From Echinometra lucunter (Eukaryota > Echinodermata > Echinoidea > Camarodonta > Echinometridae), in the NCBI GenBank assembly GCA_029962745.1, contig CM057154.1, positions 334,954-398,953 on the forward strand: a stretch of DNA of 64,000 nucleotides, written 5' to 3'. The notes below the pieces were generated by a model. It saw only the letters and a list, made by a program, of their open reading frames with translations, was not told the DNA's origin and did no database searches. A program made the position numbers and the translations under genes. Each line of letters opens with the position of its first letter. Positions within the stretch are counted from its first letter, which is position 1. Below, one piece after another: positions 49,531-62,900 of the stretch.

Positions 49531-51240
49531 TACTATTAATATAAAACTACATCTAGCACTCATTCATAAAGGCCCATAATCACAAAAGAGGTTTATAATT
49601 TAAACCATGGTTTATGTAAATAAAATAAGCGTAATTTGAGTGAGTAAGCGTAAGTGAGTGTATAAAAGCGCATAACTGCCTGCCCATTGGACACGAGGAC
49701 TACACGTTTTACACTTTTGGAGATTTAGACCATGGTTTAAATTCAAACCTCTTTGGTGAATTTGGGCCAAACTTTTATACTTCATAACTGTAAATATGAT
49801 ATACATATTGACACACAATATCCAATGCTGTGATCCACTGCCAATAAGTGATTAAACTACACAAATAATTATCAATCATCTCATACTTACGCATATATTA
49901 GCATAATCAGTCTGCTTATAAAAACTACTCTTATAATTAGACAAATTCAAAGTCTGTGTGTGTTTTTTCTATTCTACCTTATATTATGCAAAATATATCA
50001 AAGATTGATCTCTATAATACAGCTTTGGTCTACCTGTATCTATAACATTACTACAATAGATATATTCATCATACATACACTTTCTAGCAATTTCCTAATG
50101 CATATTTAGAAAAAAACATCAAATTTCAGTAGAATGGACTTGAAACAAGGTTAATGCGTAATTCCAGTTATAGCAATAACTTACAACATGTGTGGTTTTG
50201 TGGAAGGTTCAATTATTTTCCTAGCCAAATGGCTGCAGACCCATTATTATCAAATTCAATTTGCACACTTCACCGTATGCACACTATGAACATTATAGTC
50301 TTAATTATTGGTTTGCATGTCATTTATGCCTAGCAAAGGCATCCCTATAATACTGTGAGAAAAAATACTTGCAATACTCAAAAACTGTACATATAGAGTC
50401 AATCATTTCTTTTATATTCAAAATCTGATTAAGCACATGCTGCCAAACAAATATTTCATGGAAACACTCTTCTTCCGGCAGTAAGTAAAGAAATCAATTT
50501 GTACTAGAGAACAACCTGAATATTTCAACCTCTGATGTTTTCCTCTAAACTTGTTTACATGGCTTTAGTAAACTGGATGGCGTAAAGATTGTTTCATACA
50601 CATGCAATACGAGAAAATATCTGTGAATGTCGGGATTAACACCTGCTTCCGTCTAAGAAAAGCTACTAACATGAAAATTGCACTTTTTCCATTACTTTTA
50701 TGTGAAGTATCCATGTAATGATGTTCACAAGTAAAATGCATTCACATTCACGATGTGCTAGTATTCAGTACGTGTTTACTTACTTTGTATGTTGTTCTTG
50801 TCATAGATTGTGCTCTAAACAATTACTAATGAAAGACAATAAATCATCACAGTACAGCTCTCCGAAATGTTTCAAAGCTCCACACTTACATACAGCCTGT
50901 ATTGATAAACTTTGATGATTGCGTTCCATTGCTGAACAGTGAATGCATTTCAATGATCAAATGAGAATCATGAATGCACTATAATGATAAACTGTGAGTA
51001 ATGAATGCATTATGTTAATAGACTGTGTTCATCATGAATGTATTCCAATTATTCAGTTGATAAAACTTGCTGATCATGAATGCATAAAAAAGGAATTGAT
51101 GAATGCATTTTATGATAAACTGTGGATGATGAACGCAATTTGATAACTGAACTGTGCAACATGAACTCCAACCACCAACATCTTGTTTTTGATAGAATTA
51201 TGATGAACGCATTCTAATGATGAATTGTCATCTCCATATT
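49531..51240. other. Non-coding sequence with a degenerate GAATGCATT-type repeat
   Basis: 49.5-50.9 kb shows no gene. From about 50935 to 51215 the motif ATGATGAATGCATT recurs seven or eight times at irregular 30-45-bp spacing. It may be 3' UTR of HECTD4. Confidence 0.5.
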
Positions 51241-51249
51241 TCAACCAAT

Positions 51250-51430
51250 GAAAGACACTGCAACATGTCATCGTCCACTGAGATCCACTGCAGCATGTCA
51301 TTATCCACTGAGCAACACTGCAACATGACATCATCCACTAAGCAACACTGCCACATGTCATTGTCCACTGAGAGACACTGCAACATCATCGTCCATTGAA
51401 CACCACTGCAACATGTCATCATCCACTGAG
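51250..51430. repeat. ~30-bp minisatellite abutting and overlapping the HECTD4 stop codon
   Basis: Six to seven units of CACTGCAACATGTCATCATC followed by CACTGAG. The last unit overlaps the HECTD4 C-terminal codons: on the minus strand CTCAGTGGATGATGA is Leu-Ser-Gly-stop-stop, and most other units repeat variants of that string. The array appears to have expanded from the stop-codon region. Confidence 0.85.
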
Positions 51431-53924
51431 AGGATCTTCCCTACAGTTGATGGCATACAGTAACTTCTCTTTCATGACAGCAAGGGTGGAGTACTGTGGC
51501 AGCTTGATCATGAACATACAAGTCTCTACACGGATAAAACGTTGGTCTGGAGATCCTACAGATAGAGACAGATTGAGAAGAATGGGGGGGGGAGGTAAGA
51601 GAGAGATGGAAAGAGAGAGAGGGGGAGAGAGAAAAAGAGAGAGAGAGAATGGTCAGTTACAATTTGAAAGGAATTTTCTACATAAAGTAGGTACAGGAAA
51701 GCTTTGTGAAGACCAAGCTTTCATTTCTATGGGGCTGGCTTCAAAACACCTACAACATAGCAATATAGATAACGATAATAAGAATAACATCATCAACTTC
51801 CTGACTTTTCTACATCTGCAGAAAAGATACTGGATAACAATCTTGCTCACCACTTAAATGCTTATGATCCTTCTGTATCGATTTTCCAACATAGGTGGCA
51901 CATCCAACAACTCTTCCATAAAAACTCCAGGAGACCACTGTAAGGTTATACCTGCTTCATTATCATTAGATTATCAGAGATATGGGAGTAGGCTTGAACC
52001 ATGAATGCCATTGAGTTTAATTGAGTATCACTGAAAATAAAACCTACGATCATATACACCAGAATAGAGGCTTGTTCAGATATGACCCAACAAAGCCCCT
52101 GCGGTTTTTTTTTTTAGTGTGCAGATATGGTACGGCAAACCATGCCACTTATATTAATGAACGTCAATGCTCAAATAAAAGAGATTTTTGTCAAAACTTG
52201 TGCAGACAAACTCATGACATCATATTTTGCACTAATTTTTTAAGAATTTGATCAGTCCACAGCTTTTTGCCACCGGTAGGCAAAATATATGCCTCTTGCC
52301 TCAGCATTTTGGGTTTTTTTTTGCTGCCTCATATCCCATTTACTTACTACACAAAATAAACACAGGGGTTTGTTTGCGTGGGTTGTCGTGTCATATCTGA
52401 ACAAGCCTCAAGACTGGACTTGAAGTGGTTCACTGGCATCTAAAGACTTACCTCCTGGTCCATCAGGAGGGGCTATCTTCATGGGGTAGGGTGGTACATG
52501 GGCGGCATCACTGCCCCCTTGCCTACAGGGACAGGTGCTAGGGATACGCTCCTGGTTGCAGGCAAACTTGATGAAACGGCTCAGCTCCTCCTGGGAAAAA
52601 CTCTCTAAGGCTTGCCAGAAGAACTCAATGTGGGTGTCTGTCTCCACCAAGCCAACTTGGTACATTGTGTGGGCCTACAGTAAGTCAAGAGAACAAACAC
52701 ATCGGTATTTATTTGATGCAAGTGATGAATAATTTATTTAATTTGATTTAGGCAGAATCAGCATTAAAACTGAAAATTTCTTAAGTTCCTAAGATCTAGT
52801 TTGGGCACTATCAATGTTATGCACTAGCAAGAACCATGATGTGGTGTTTAAACTAGATATCATTTCGGTTCATTGGCAAACAGTTTACAACACATGTATG
52901 AACTGCTTGATGATGCATGCACAGGACAGTACCGATCCAATATAGCAGGTCTAAATAAGGCCTTTCATATATACGCATGCACAGTTTACATCACATGTCA
53001 GTCAAATAAAAACATAGGTGCAAAGGCAGATTCACCCCTAAAATGTAAAAAATAGCCCTCGTAAGTTGCAAAAGAGCCCCCATAAATTGCTATATTGGGT
53101 TCAATACAAAATGTAATTTGGCACAAACAGAAGTAGGAAATATAGCCCCTGTACAGTAAATATCAATTTTTTCCCTGTCACATGTACAAAGTGCTTGAGG
53201 ATGCATGCAGAGGACAGTACTCACTTTCAGCATGGCCAGGTCCACATGAGGTCTACCACACATCCTAAGCTCCATATCCGCTGGGGTCATGATGGTGAGG
53301 AGACGGTGAGGAACTATAGTGGCGAGACCACAGCGGATGGCCAACATCCTCTCGGGGCACACTAGCTCTCTCAGCCTTAGCTCACGCACTGCGGCTATAT
53401 ACTCCCTGCAGTTGCTCCAGCTGTTTGATGGAGAAAAAGGGGGGATAAACTTTCAGCACAACATCTGGTGAGCAGTAGGAGGACATTATTTCTCTGTTAA
53501 AGTATATGATTCAAATCCCTTCTGATGCAGGTTAGGAAGAAGCTCTACTGAGGATTGTTATACTGATATTGCTGACCAAAAACAAATTCTATAAAACATG
53601 ATTTAAAGACTTTGAAAGTTGCCAGAAATGCAAGATGACCTTATAGGGATGATGAACATTATATGATGAAAATGATGATAAAAGTAATAGGGTGGCAATG
53701 GTGATAAATTTTGATAATGAAAGAGATGAGGAGGAAGAGGAGGAGCAGGAGTAGGAGGAGCAGGAGGAGAAGGATAAAGAGAAGCAGGAGGAGCAGGAGG
53801 AACAGGAGATGTGTAGGATGAGGAGAATGACAATGAGGAGGAAGAGCAGAAGGAGCCGGAGGAGTCGGAGGAGCCAGAGCAGGAGGAGGAGGAGGAGGAG
53901 GAGGAAGAAGAAGCTGATGACAGA

Positions 53925-53960
<36 letters not shown>

Positions 53961-56900
53961 AATGATCCTATTTCATTTCAAGTAATCATATTAAAAAAAG
54001 AGGCCGTCTCACCTGACAGGAATCTCATGACCATTAGGACAGAGTTCCACTAGATCACCCATCATGTTAGGATACTCAAAGTGGAGGCTCATTCCAGAGC
54101 ATGACGCAGCAGGGCTGGACATTGAGTCTTGGTCGGGATGAAGATAAGCTGCCACAATGTCTGAACACACCACTGAAAATTCCTCCTCAGTCTGTGCCTG
54201 TGAGAAAGGAAAGAGAGAAAAACGACTGAAGATAAGCTCCTACAATGTCTGAACACAACTGAAAATTCTTCCTCAGTCTATGCCTGTAAGGGAAGAGAGA
54301 AAAAGAGATGAAGATAAGCTGCTACAATGTCTGAACACACCACTGAAAATTCTTCCTCAGTCTGTGCCTGTGAGAAAGGGAAAAGAGAAAAAGGGATGAA
54401 GAAAAGCTGCTGCAATGTCTGAACACACCACTGAAAATTCTTCCTCAGTCTGTGCCAGTGAGAAAGGGAAAAGAGAAAAAGGGATGAAGAAAAGCTGCTA
54501 CGATGTCTGAACACACCACTGAAAATTCTTCCTCAGTCTGTGCCTGTGAGAAAGGGAAGAGGGGGAAAAAGGGATGAAGATAAGCTGCTGCAATGTCTGA
54601 ACACACCACTGACAATTCTTGCTCAGTTTGTGCCTGTGAGAAAGGGAAGAGTAATAATGAAGCACAAGATTATTAAGAATTGGGAAGACATGTTTATATA
54701 CAAATGAAATGAACCCTGTCAGGGTAAAGTTTTTTCCAATACTTGAAGCATCACTGGAAATAAAGAGAAACTTTCGGGAAATTGCGTTGAATTGTTGATC
54801 TTGTAGTATTACTTTTTTTCATGAAGTATAATTGCATGAGGTACAATACAATTCAGTTTATGTAATTAAGTACATTAATGGAAAGTAAATGAAACTAAAA
54901 AGGAATATCCAATATAAGAATTTTCAGGCACCACGGGTTTGATTCTAAGACATTGCAAAAATGTAACAGTCTTCCCCTTCTCTGTTGATTTTATTTCGCA
55001 ATTATTCATAGTTGACAATTTTTGCCACAAACTATAAATATCTCATTTCATGAAACATATATACACAACTAAATGTTATACAGTACTAAAGGCTTTTTTT
55101 TCAGGGGGGGGGGGGAGAAGAAAAATCATATAAGTAAACAAATTTGGGATCAGAAGAGACAGCCTAGCAATATTAGGAGTACGTGTGTGAACGCTTTTAC
55201 ATGCTTTGCACTAATATCGTTTCTGCCTACAGGTGTACTTCACACTCATCCCCACACTGTCAACATGCCATCTTACCAGCATCTGAATTACGTTTCTCAG
55301 ACTTTGATTTGAAAAACTAGCTCAGTCCTGGTGACAGGCACCAGGTGGCATCTGATGTTGGGGCGATCACCAACATCACCAAAAATTCTTAATCATAAAA
55401 TCTTCCTCTAGCCTTACATCCAGGATCTATCAGATATAGCTAACCATGACTTAAATGTACTGTCACAAAAATTTGCTTTAAAAAAGAACAGAAAAGATAA
55501 GACTTTGTTAACAGGCAAGTATTTGATCCATTAAAAATACCATCTTTGCAAAATTTTCATGTTAAATCATACTGGATGAACTAACCTGCTCCATCCTTGT
55601 AAGGAACTTGTGTGTCACATTGTCCGCCTCAGCTAGGTCCTGGTCTGGATCTAGTGGTTCTTGGACCAGGCACTTCCAGAAGCTTGGTAGCAGGTCCAGG
55701 GCTAATGGAATATCTGCTCGCATTGCTATTCCAAGAAGCTGTGGTCACAATGAAAGGAGATCAAGGATCCAGGTGTTTGCAACATGAAATATCTCAAGCA
55801 AATCTAGAGACTTCTAATAATGGTAGGACAAAATATTCCAAATATGCTTACATGAACTCTGTAACCATATATTCAACATATCTCTGCATCAGGATATCTA
55901 AAAGATGAGCTTAAAATCACAAATGTATATTCAAAACATGATGAAAGCATTGTATTGGGATCTAATTCCTTCCCACAAGATTTTGGGCATGCAATTTTAG
56001 TTCTCTCTCTCTCTATCTCTCTCTTCAGCAAATAAATGAAACTTTACATTCTTAACACATTGACAAGATAACCTTATTGCAACCCAAAACATAATAATCT
56101 TAGATGAAATAATAAAACCCAAGCCGATCATCAACAAAGCACATGTCAGATCACTGCTGGAAGGCATTCAAATGTGACAAATCCTACTATGTAACTATAA
56201 GGACCTGCATAACCAAATAACTGTATTTACAAGTACAAACTGACCTGTCCAAAGAAGACCAGCATTCTCTCCTCTGGGTAGGTCATCGGGTCGGGTCGAA
56301 GGACATAGCGCCCTCCGCATTTATCCAGAGCACCACCACTAAGACAGGGCATGAGAAGGCGGAGCCTGTCGCTATGGAGCTCCTGGGTCACCTCTCCCAA
56401 GAAGTGACGGAAAGAACCACCTGAAGGAGACGATAAAACAAAATCAGTGTAATCTCTGTTTCTATAGGGCAAAAGTCGTGCAATATGATATGGACGCATA
56501 CATTTGTAAGAGCTTGTTTACACAACGCGGCAAACCCCCCAAAGCAATTAATTCGTTTTGTGTGTGTATATGACCCGGGAAAAAGACCCGTCAAGGCAAA
56601 AAGCATCTTTTTTGCCTCCTGGTGGCAAAAGATGTGGACAAATCATATTCTTATAAAGCTAGATATGATGTCACAAGTTTGTATGCGCAGCTTTTGGCAA
56701 ACCTCACCTTTACTTGAGCATGAAATATTACCCACATCTTAAAATGCATCTCATTATGATAAGGGGTGCAGTAAAAATAATAATAATGATAATAATAATA
56801 GTGGGTTCTTGTATAGTACTCACATTTGTCAGAAATGACACTCCAGGCACTCCACTGCAGAGGTTTGCTGCTGGACATCTGATGTGCCTTAAACATGGTC

Positions 56901-59900
56901 ACAGCTTAGCTGCGATTCAATCTATGTTATTACTGGGTACTGCTTTCTCTATTTCCACTATACTGTTGTGCACAGTTGAGTACATTCCTATAGAAACTGC
57001 GCATATAGATTTACAATTATTATTACTACTACTACAGAATGGAATATAATCTCACTTGTTCCATGGACCTCCTCCCCAACCAGCTTGACATTGAATGCAT
57101 AGGTAGGGTCTCCACCGCTGGCTATCTTCACACACAGCTGGGAGGAGTAGACATTAGCAAGAGCTGCAGCAGCTTGGCAGAATGTTGGTGACTTGTCCTT
57201 AGTTGATGCTACAAGAGAAATCCATTCATAATGTGTTTCTCAACTTTTGAATATCAACTGGACAAAAAAAAAACTACTTGTGATTTGAAAAAAAGAGGTT
57301 GATTAACCCATTCGCGACAATGGGTCCACGTTTTGTGGTTTGCCGTGTTTACGAGAAAACTAGAAAGTTTGGTGACCCCAAACTTCGCCTGCCGATGCAG
57401 AAAAATTTTGGCCAATCAGAGCACTCGTTACTTCGTCTCAGGACCAACCCATTTTAGACTTATGAATTTTAGAAGACCCTTTATTGGACATTTCATCTCA
57501 AAACCGTACGAGCCTGCGATGAATATTTATATATGCTTGTCTCGCGCCAATACTGCCTAGTAACAAGGGCATTCGCGCGCTTGGGCAATGTCGATATAGC
57601 GGCTATCGATAGCAACACGTAACTTGTAACTGTCTTCGTACTTAGAATCCGCCTATCTCAGCTCGCCAATTTCCCATCTATTTCATCTCTTTATATTTTT
57701 CTGTTCGCTTCTTCCTGTATATTTTCCCTTTGTTTGGAAAGGTTTTGTGATATATTTTATGCTTGTGGACGCGTAATTCGTGATTGTAAGTAATTTTGGT
57801 GAGAATCTGGTGATTTATGTTGACTTCAGTGAATCATTCGCACAGCGGTTGTTCGTGTAGTATACGTATGGCATGTGACTGCCTGTGTGGTGTACGTATG
57901 TGCATGCAGTGCAGAGTGCGAGTGCAGTGATTTTGTAGACGTTGCGTTCGTTTCAGCCCTGTCATTTGAGCTTTGAATTTATGCATTCCTCAATTTTTGG
58001 TGTGTGTATTCGAGTGAATATAGCCGTGGTTGTTATTTTTTTACGGATATCTATGTGGATTTGCTTGTTTTGATTGATTTTATTTGACTTTTATAGGCTC
58101 TCCTATCTGATTCTAATTCCAGAGCGCATGCTTTTGTTGTGACGCGTGTGTGCGATTGCGTATTGTTGATGTGACTGAGTGATCAACCTCATACCTCTCC
58201 TTCAGTCACCTGTGATTATTTTGATGAAGCATTGAAGTTGAGTTTGGTTAGAATATAATGGTCCGATCACTCCGATCTTTTTTTTTTTACACTAGATCTA
58301 AATTGAATGAAATAATTTTAGTGCTGTGCCAAGTGGCATGTACTAACTCTTTCTTTTCTTTCTTTTGCCTTTTTTTCTGAAAGACTTTTGCCCTCTTGGG
58401 CTTGCCTTGGCCCCTATGTAAAAAATAAAAATATCCATGTAAAGGAAGGACATGAATACATTTACTAACACTGAAAACAATAAATACAAATTACTAACAT
58501 TTCCCCCTAAAATAATTTAGGGGGTGGAGGGGTGTATTTTTTGGGAAGGGTTGTTTGAACAGTAAATATAATTGTGTACAGTAACATGGCAGTTGAGAAT
58601 TCAAAGTGAAAAGGCATAGTTTCTGAATCCACCTGAAAATGAAAATCAAAATTAAAACATTTGATAGATAAAATTAAAAAAAAAGAAATGATAACAGTAT
58701 TTTTCTCAAGGGTGGCATTTTTATTTCCAAGTTCAATTTATTTGCAAACAATGGATCTGGTAAAATGCGTAAAGAGGACATGTGCTTCCTAGGACCCCCC
58801 CCCCCCCCCGAAAGGCTCTTGCGATTAGATTGATTTGACAAACCTACAAACAAAACACTGTTTACTTGAATTTATACACAACAGGGGAAGCTATTTGTCC
58901 TGAAATCTAATAATGTGAATTATAGATATAGATCTAGATATAAATGTAAAACCTAAATAAAAAAATCCAGGGGATAAAAGCAAATCCCTTGGCAGAAACT
59001 ACGAACTTATTTACTTGTATTTATGCACTTCAACAATAATGGGTTTATGGGTACTATACAAGCAAAAATAACATTTGAATGTTCATCAACATAAAGGGAA
59101 ATGATACTCGAACTCATAGCCATAATCCCCACCAGTGTTATTGCATGAAGCTCCTTTGATCATTGTTTACATTTTCGAAGAGACGGAGAGAGAGCTAGCT
59201 GGGTGCAGCGCAGGTGTCCTTCAGTCATGAACTGGACTACATTCCTGGCCTGGTCACTAGGCAACGTCAACTAGTAGTCTAGTTTTTTACCAGACCTTGA
59301 TAAAGCTATATTTATTTTGTTATGTTCTTTCACGTAAAATGACCTCATCAGACACAGATAAAAAAATCAATAATTGTAATTTCTTTGTATGTGAGCCCAT
59401 TATAATCCACTTTGCTTCGTTCAATTTGGTAATCGAAGAACTATTTCCAAAATTATTCAAATTCATGACTGAATGACGAAGCTATGGTATGCAGTGCTAG
59501 TGCAAGGAGAGATGATGACTCCTCGAGCATGCAAGCCTTTCCCATGCTAGGCCTGGCTATCGCGATAGCACAGGTCTGTCGCTTTCGCGTACATAACCAT
59601 TTTGGGACAGGGTGAATGATAAATCTGAAACAAAATCGCAGACTTATAAAACATCCAGCGAGGCCATTTTCGGAAGAAAAAAAACAAATAAATCAGATTC
59701 TGCATACAAGCAAAAGGCATTAGATCATTCATTCTATGAGTTTGACGGACCAGATCCGTTACTTCTTTGTTGTTACTGTTTAGTTCCCCCTACACAGAGT
59801 AGACTAACCCCAAAAATCACACCACGTCGGCATGACTGACTATTGTGGAAAATGCCATTTCTCAATAGGGGTGCATAATTACGGATGACAGACAAACGAA

Positions 59901-62900
59901 CTAAATGAGATATTTCTAAATGTCAGAAAAAAAAATAAATACAATTTCCACAGCACAGAAGATAACAATTTCCAAACAGTCACTTTTACTGAACATTTAG
60001 TTTCAAATGAATGATGGAAATCACACTCATTCAGTTTGGGAACAGTCCTGTAAAATTGCATGTCCCTGTGGGTGAGTATCGTGTCCCTAGACTTGTGAAT
60101 GAGATTGGGCTGGCTTGTTGCCCAAAAAAGTTGCCGTCTTGAAGAGTGGCCCTCGTAATCCATTTTTAGAAAATCATTGTCGCGAATGGGTTAAGGTGTT
60201 CCATCCATCCAAAATTAACTAAAACTATCCAGAGGAAACATACCAGAAAATGGAACCATCAAAGGTAATGATGCTTTCAGCTGGCAAAAGCTCCTTGGTG
60301 CCTGTAAACCATTCAGGATTGGGATGCTTGGAATGTACAGCCAGCATATTCAATTTAAACCAAAACTGAGCATCCTCACAATTACAAAAGGAAGCTTATA
60401 ACTAAATCATACTTATGCTAGTTACATAGTCAACATCAAGATACTACCATGTAGAGCCCAACCTCGACCCCGACCCCAAAAGAAAATATTCTTTTCCAAA
60501 CATACAGAATATAAGGAGAGGAGAAAAACTTGACCTGGAGGTATTTCATAAAGCTGATCGTAACATTACGCATGACTTTACTAACAACAGGAATATGAAG
60601 TGCCAAATGGGATGCCCAAAGTTTTTCCTGACGTTTAAATAACGTGTGACCACATTTCCCATAATCTCAATTAAATTATGGCAAAAAAAATACTTCACAA
60701 TAAAAATGGTTGTAAATAACAGTAATGTTAATCGAAATCTGCATATTTCACATTTAGCTGATGCGATTTATAATAATTGAGAATCCCATTTAGTGTACCA
60801 TATTCAAGTCATTCGTAAATTCATTTGTAACTTTGTGAACCGCTTTAAAAAACACCCCCCAGAATTGGCTACACCAACTCACTTCCTATAACCTGCAGTG
60901 GGTCCAAGGAGACTTCTGGGGCTGCTGTCTCCACATTCCTCTGGGCGGTCGCATCGAGGAGGAGGTTAAAGAAGCGCACTTTGGTATCGTAGAAGAGCCA
61001 CTTGCGTGTCCGGGAGAGCAGCGCGGCCGTGCTCTCCAGGAAAGACTGCGAAGGTCGAAGGTCTACCAGAGGCAGGAAGTGATGCTCGAGGTTGGAGTTG
61101 AGCGACTGGAGGAAGGCATAGCGTAGTCTGATGGTGGCTATGGGAACGCCTGCATCGTGTCATAAAAATTCATCACATACACGTATCAAACAGCTTGTAT
61201 AGAATGCACATAAAATAGTGAGGTCAACAGGTAAGGCACTTTTGTCTAAGAACAGGTATATCATCTGCCAAGAGACTAAAAGGCATTACAACATCCTTGT
61301 ACTTTACAAATTATGCATGAGAATTTATGAAAACACAATTATTTGCTAGATTAAGGAAAAAAGTGACTTTTTGCTAGGGTGAAGTGTCAACTTTAACACT
61401 GTCGACTGCGATCAATATCACAGCTGTGAGTATGGGTAGCAACTTTCCCATCAGATCAAATGATGTACATGCCACAAAATTAGAGCGCCCCCAGCTTTGG
61501 GATTCAGAACGGTTTATGTGATAAGGAGATTTATTAACTATCTTGAACCCTTCCTGCATGACTGTATGACAGAAGGAGGAAAGCATCAATAGAATGCAGA
61601 AAACCAATTTCAGGTACCAACTAAATAATACTTTCTTGTAAAGGTCTGTGTACCTGTCAAACAGCTATATTCTGGTCGGGCTAGATCAGCCTCAGAGAAG
61701 ACCAGTTCATGGGGATGCAATCTAGCTGGTGTGATGGCAAGCTTGAGACATAGCTCATTGGTGTACTGGACTAGTGCCTGGTCCTGCTGATAGGTCCAGG
61801 ACTGCTGGGAGGCTACAGCCTTGTTTGGGTCCTCATGTCTGGTCCTGTTTGAAGGCAAGGAATGGCAAGAGAGCATGCATGAAGGATTTTGGACATGGAT
61901 TTTTTAAAGACAACCCCTTCCTCTTTCAAAACAGCAGCAATTTTTTTTTTTTTCACCGTAAATGGGGTAATAGAAGAAAATACAAAGTGATTGTGTGACA
62001 TTTACTCCTGCAAAAGTTGCTCCCAGGTCCGTGTCTAATGAACTTCTCACTACAATCCTGGACCACATATCACACCTAAACACAACCGACAACTGAATAC
62101 AAAATCTAACTGTAACTTGCAGGTAAGCCTTAAATGCTTACATGCATACAGAAATAGAGCCATCAACAAAGGTCGCTGCAATGCATGTTTGATCACCCTG
62201 TAAACTATTATAATTCTTAATCCATGACAATCCTTCACAAAGTAGATAGCTACAATGTAGTAAGTTTAAAACATGTTTTCTTTATCCAAATGATGAATAT
62301 AATTACTAATTTCTAAGTTATATACATATACATGTATCGTGACACTTTCCAATACTGCTAAGGGACATAAAAGAAAAAAAAAATCTAACCTTTCAAAGTG
62401 AATATCGAATCCAGCAGCCAGCAGACCTCGCCACAAGGAGCACACATCTTCGGCAGCCTTGTCCAGTCCCATGCATAGTAATCCGTGTAAGTTCAGTCCC
62501 TTCTTTAGAACTTTCTTCTGACTTCCCGTTTCCTCCAGCAATGCCTTCTCCTTGGTGCTCATGTCCTTCAGACTGGATCTCTTGTCCACGACTTTCACCT
62601 TTCTCTCCGCTGCAAACGGAGGTCTATCAAAAGAAATTGGAAAAAAAACCACCCACACAAGAATTAAACTTTTATTAGTTTACACTTAACAGGATATCTT
62701 GAAAGTACATGGGCTTGAAGCAGATTTTTGGAGTTAAATCATTCAAGAATTAGTATACTTGCCTATTTGGTACATGTATGTCAAAACAACAGAATGGATT
62801 TACATTAATTTTTCTAGGAGTGATATAAGAACAACAGCCTTCAATTTACTGTCCATGGTGGACTTCATAACGTCTTTCCAATCTCTTTTCTTCCAAGAAT

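Noticed and set aside
57307..60190. Possible piggyBac transposase inside the TTAA element
   Set aside because: The longest frames are below 100 residues and show no DDD/DDE or Cys-rich C-terminal features.
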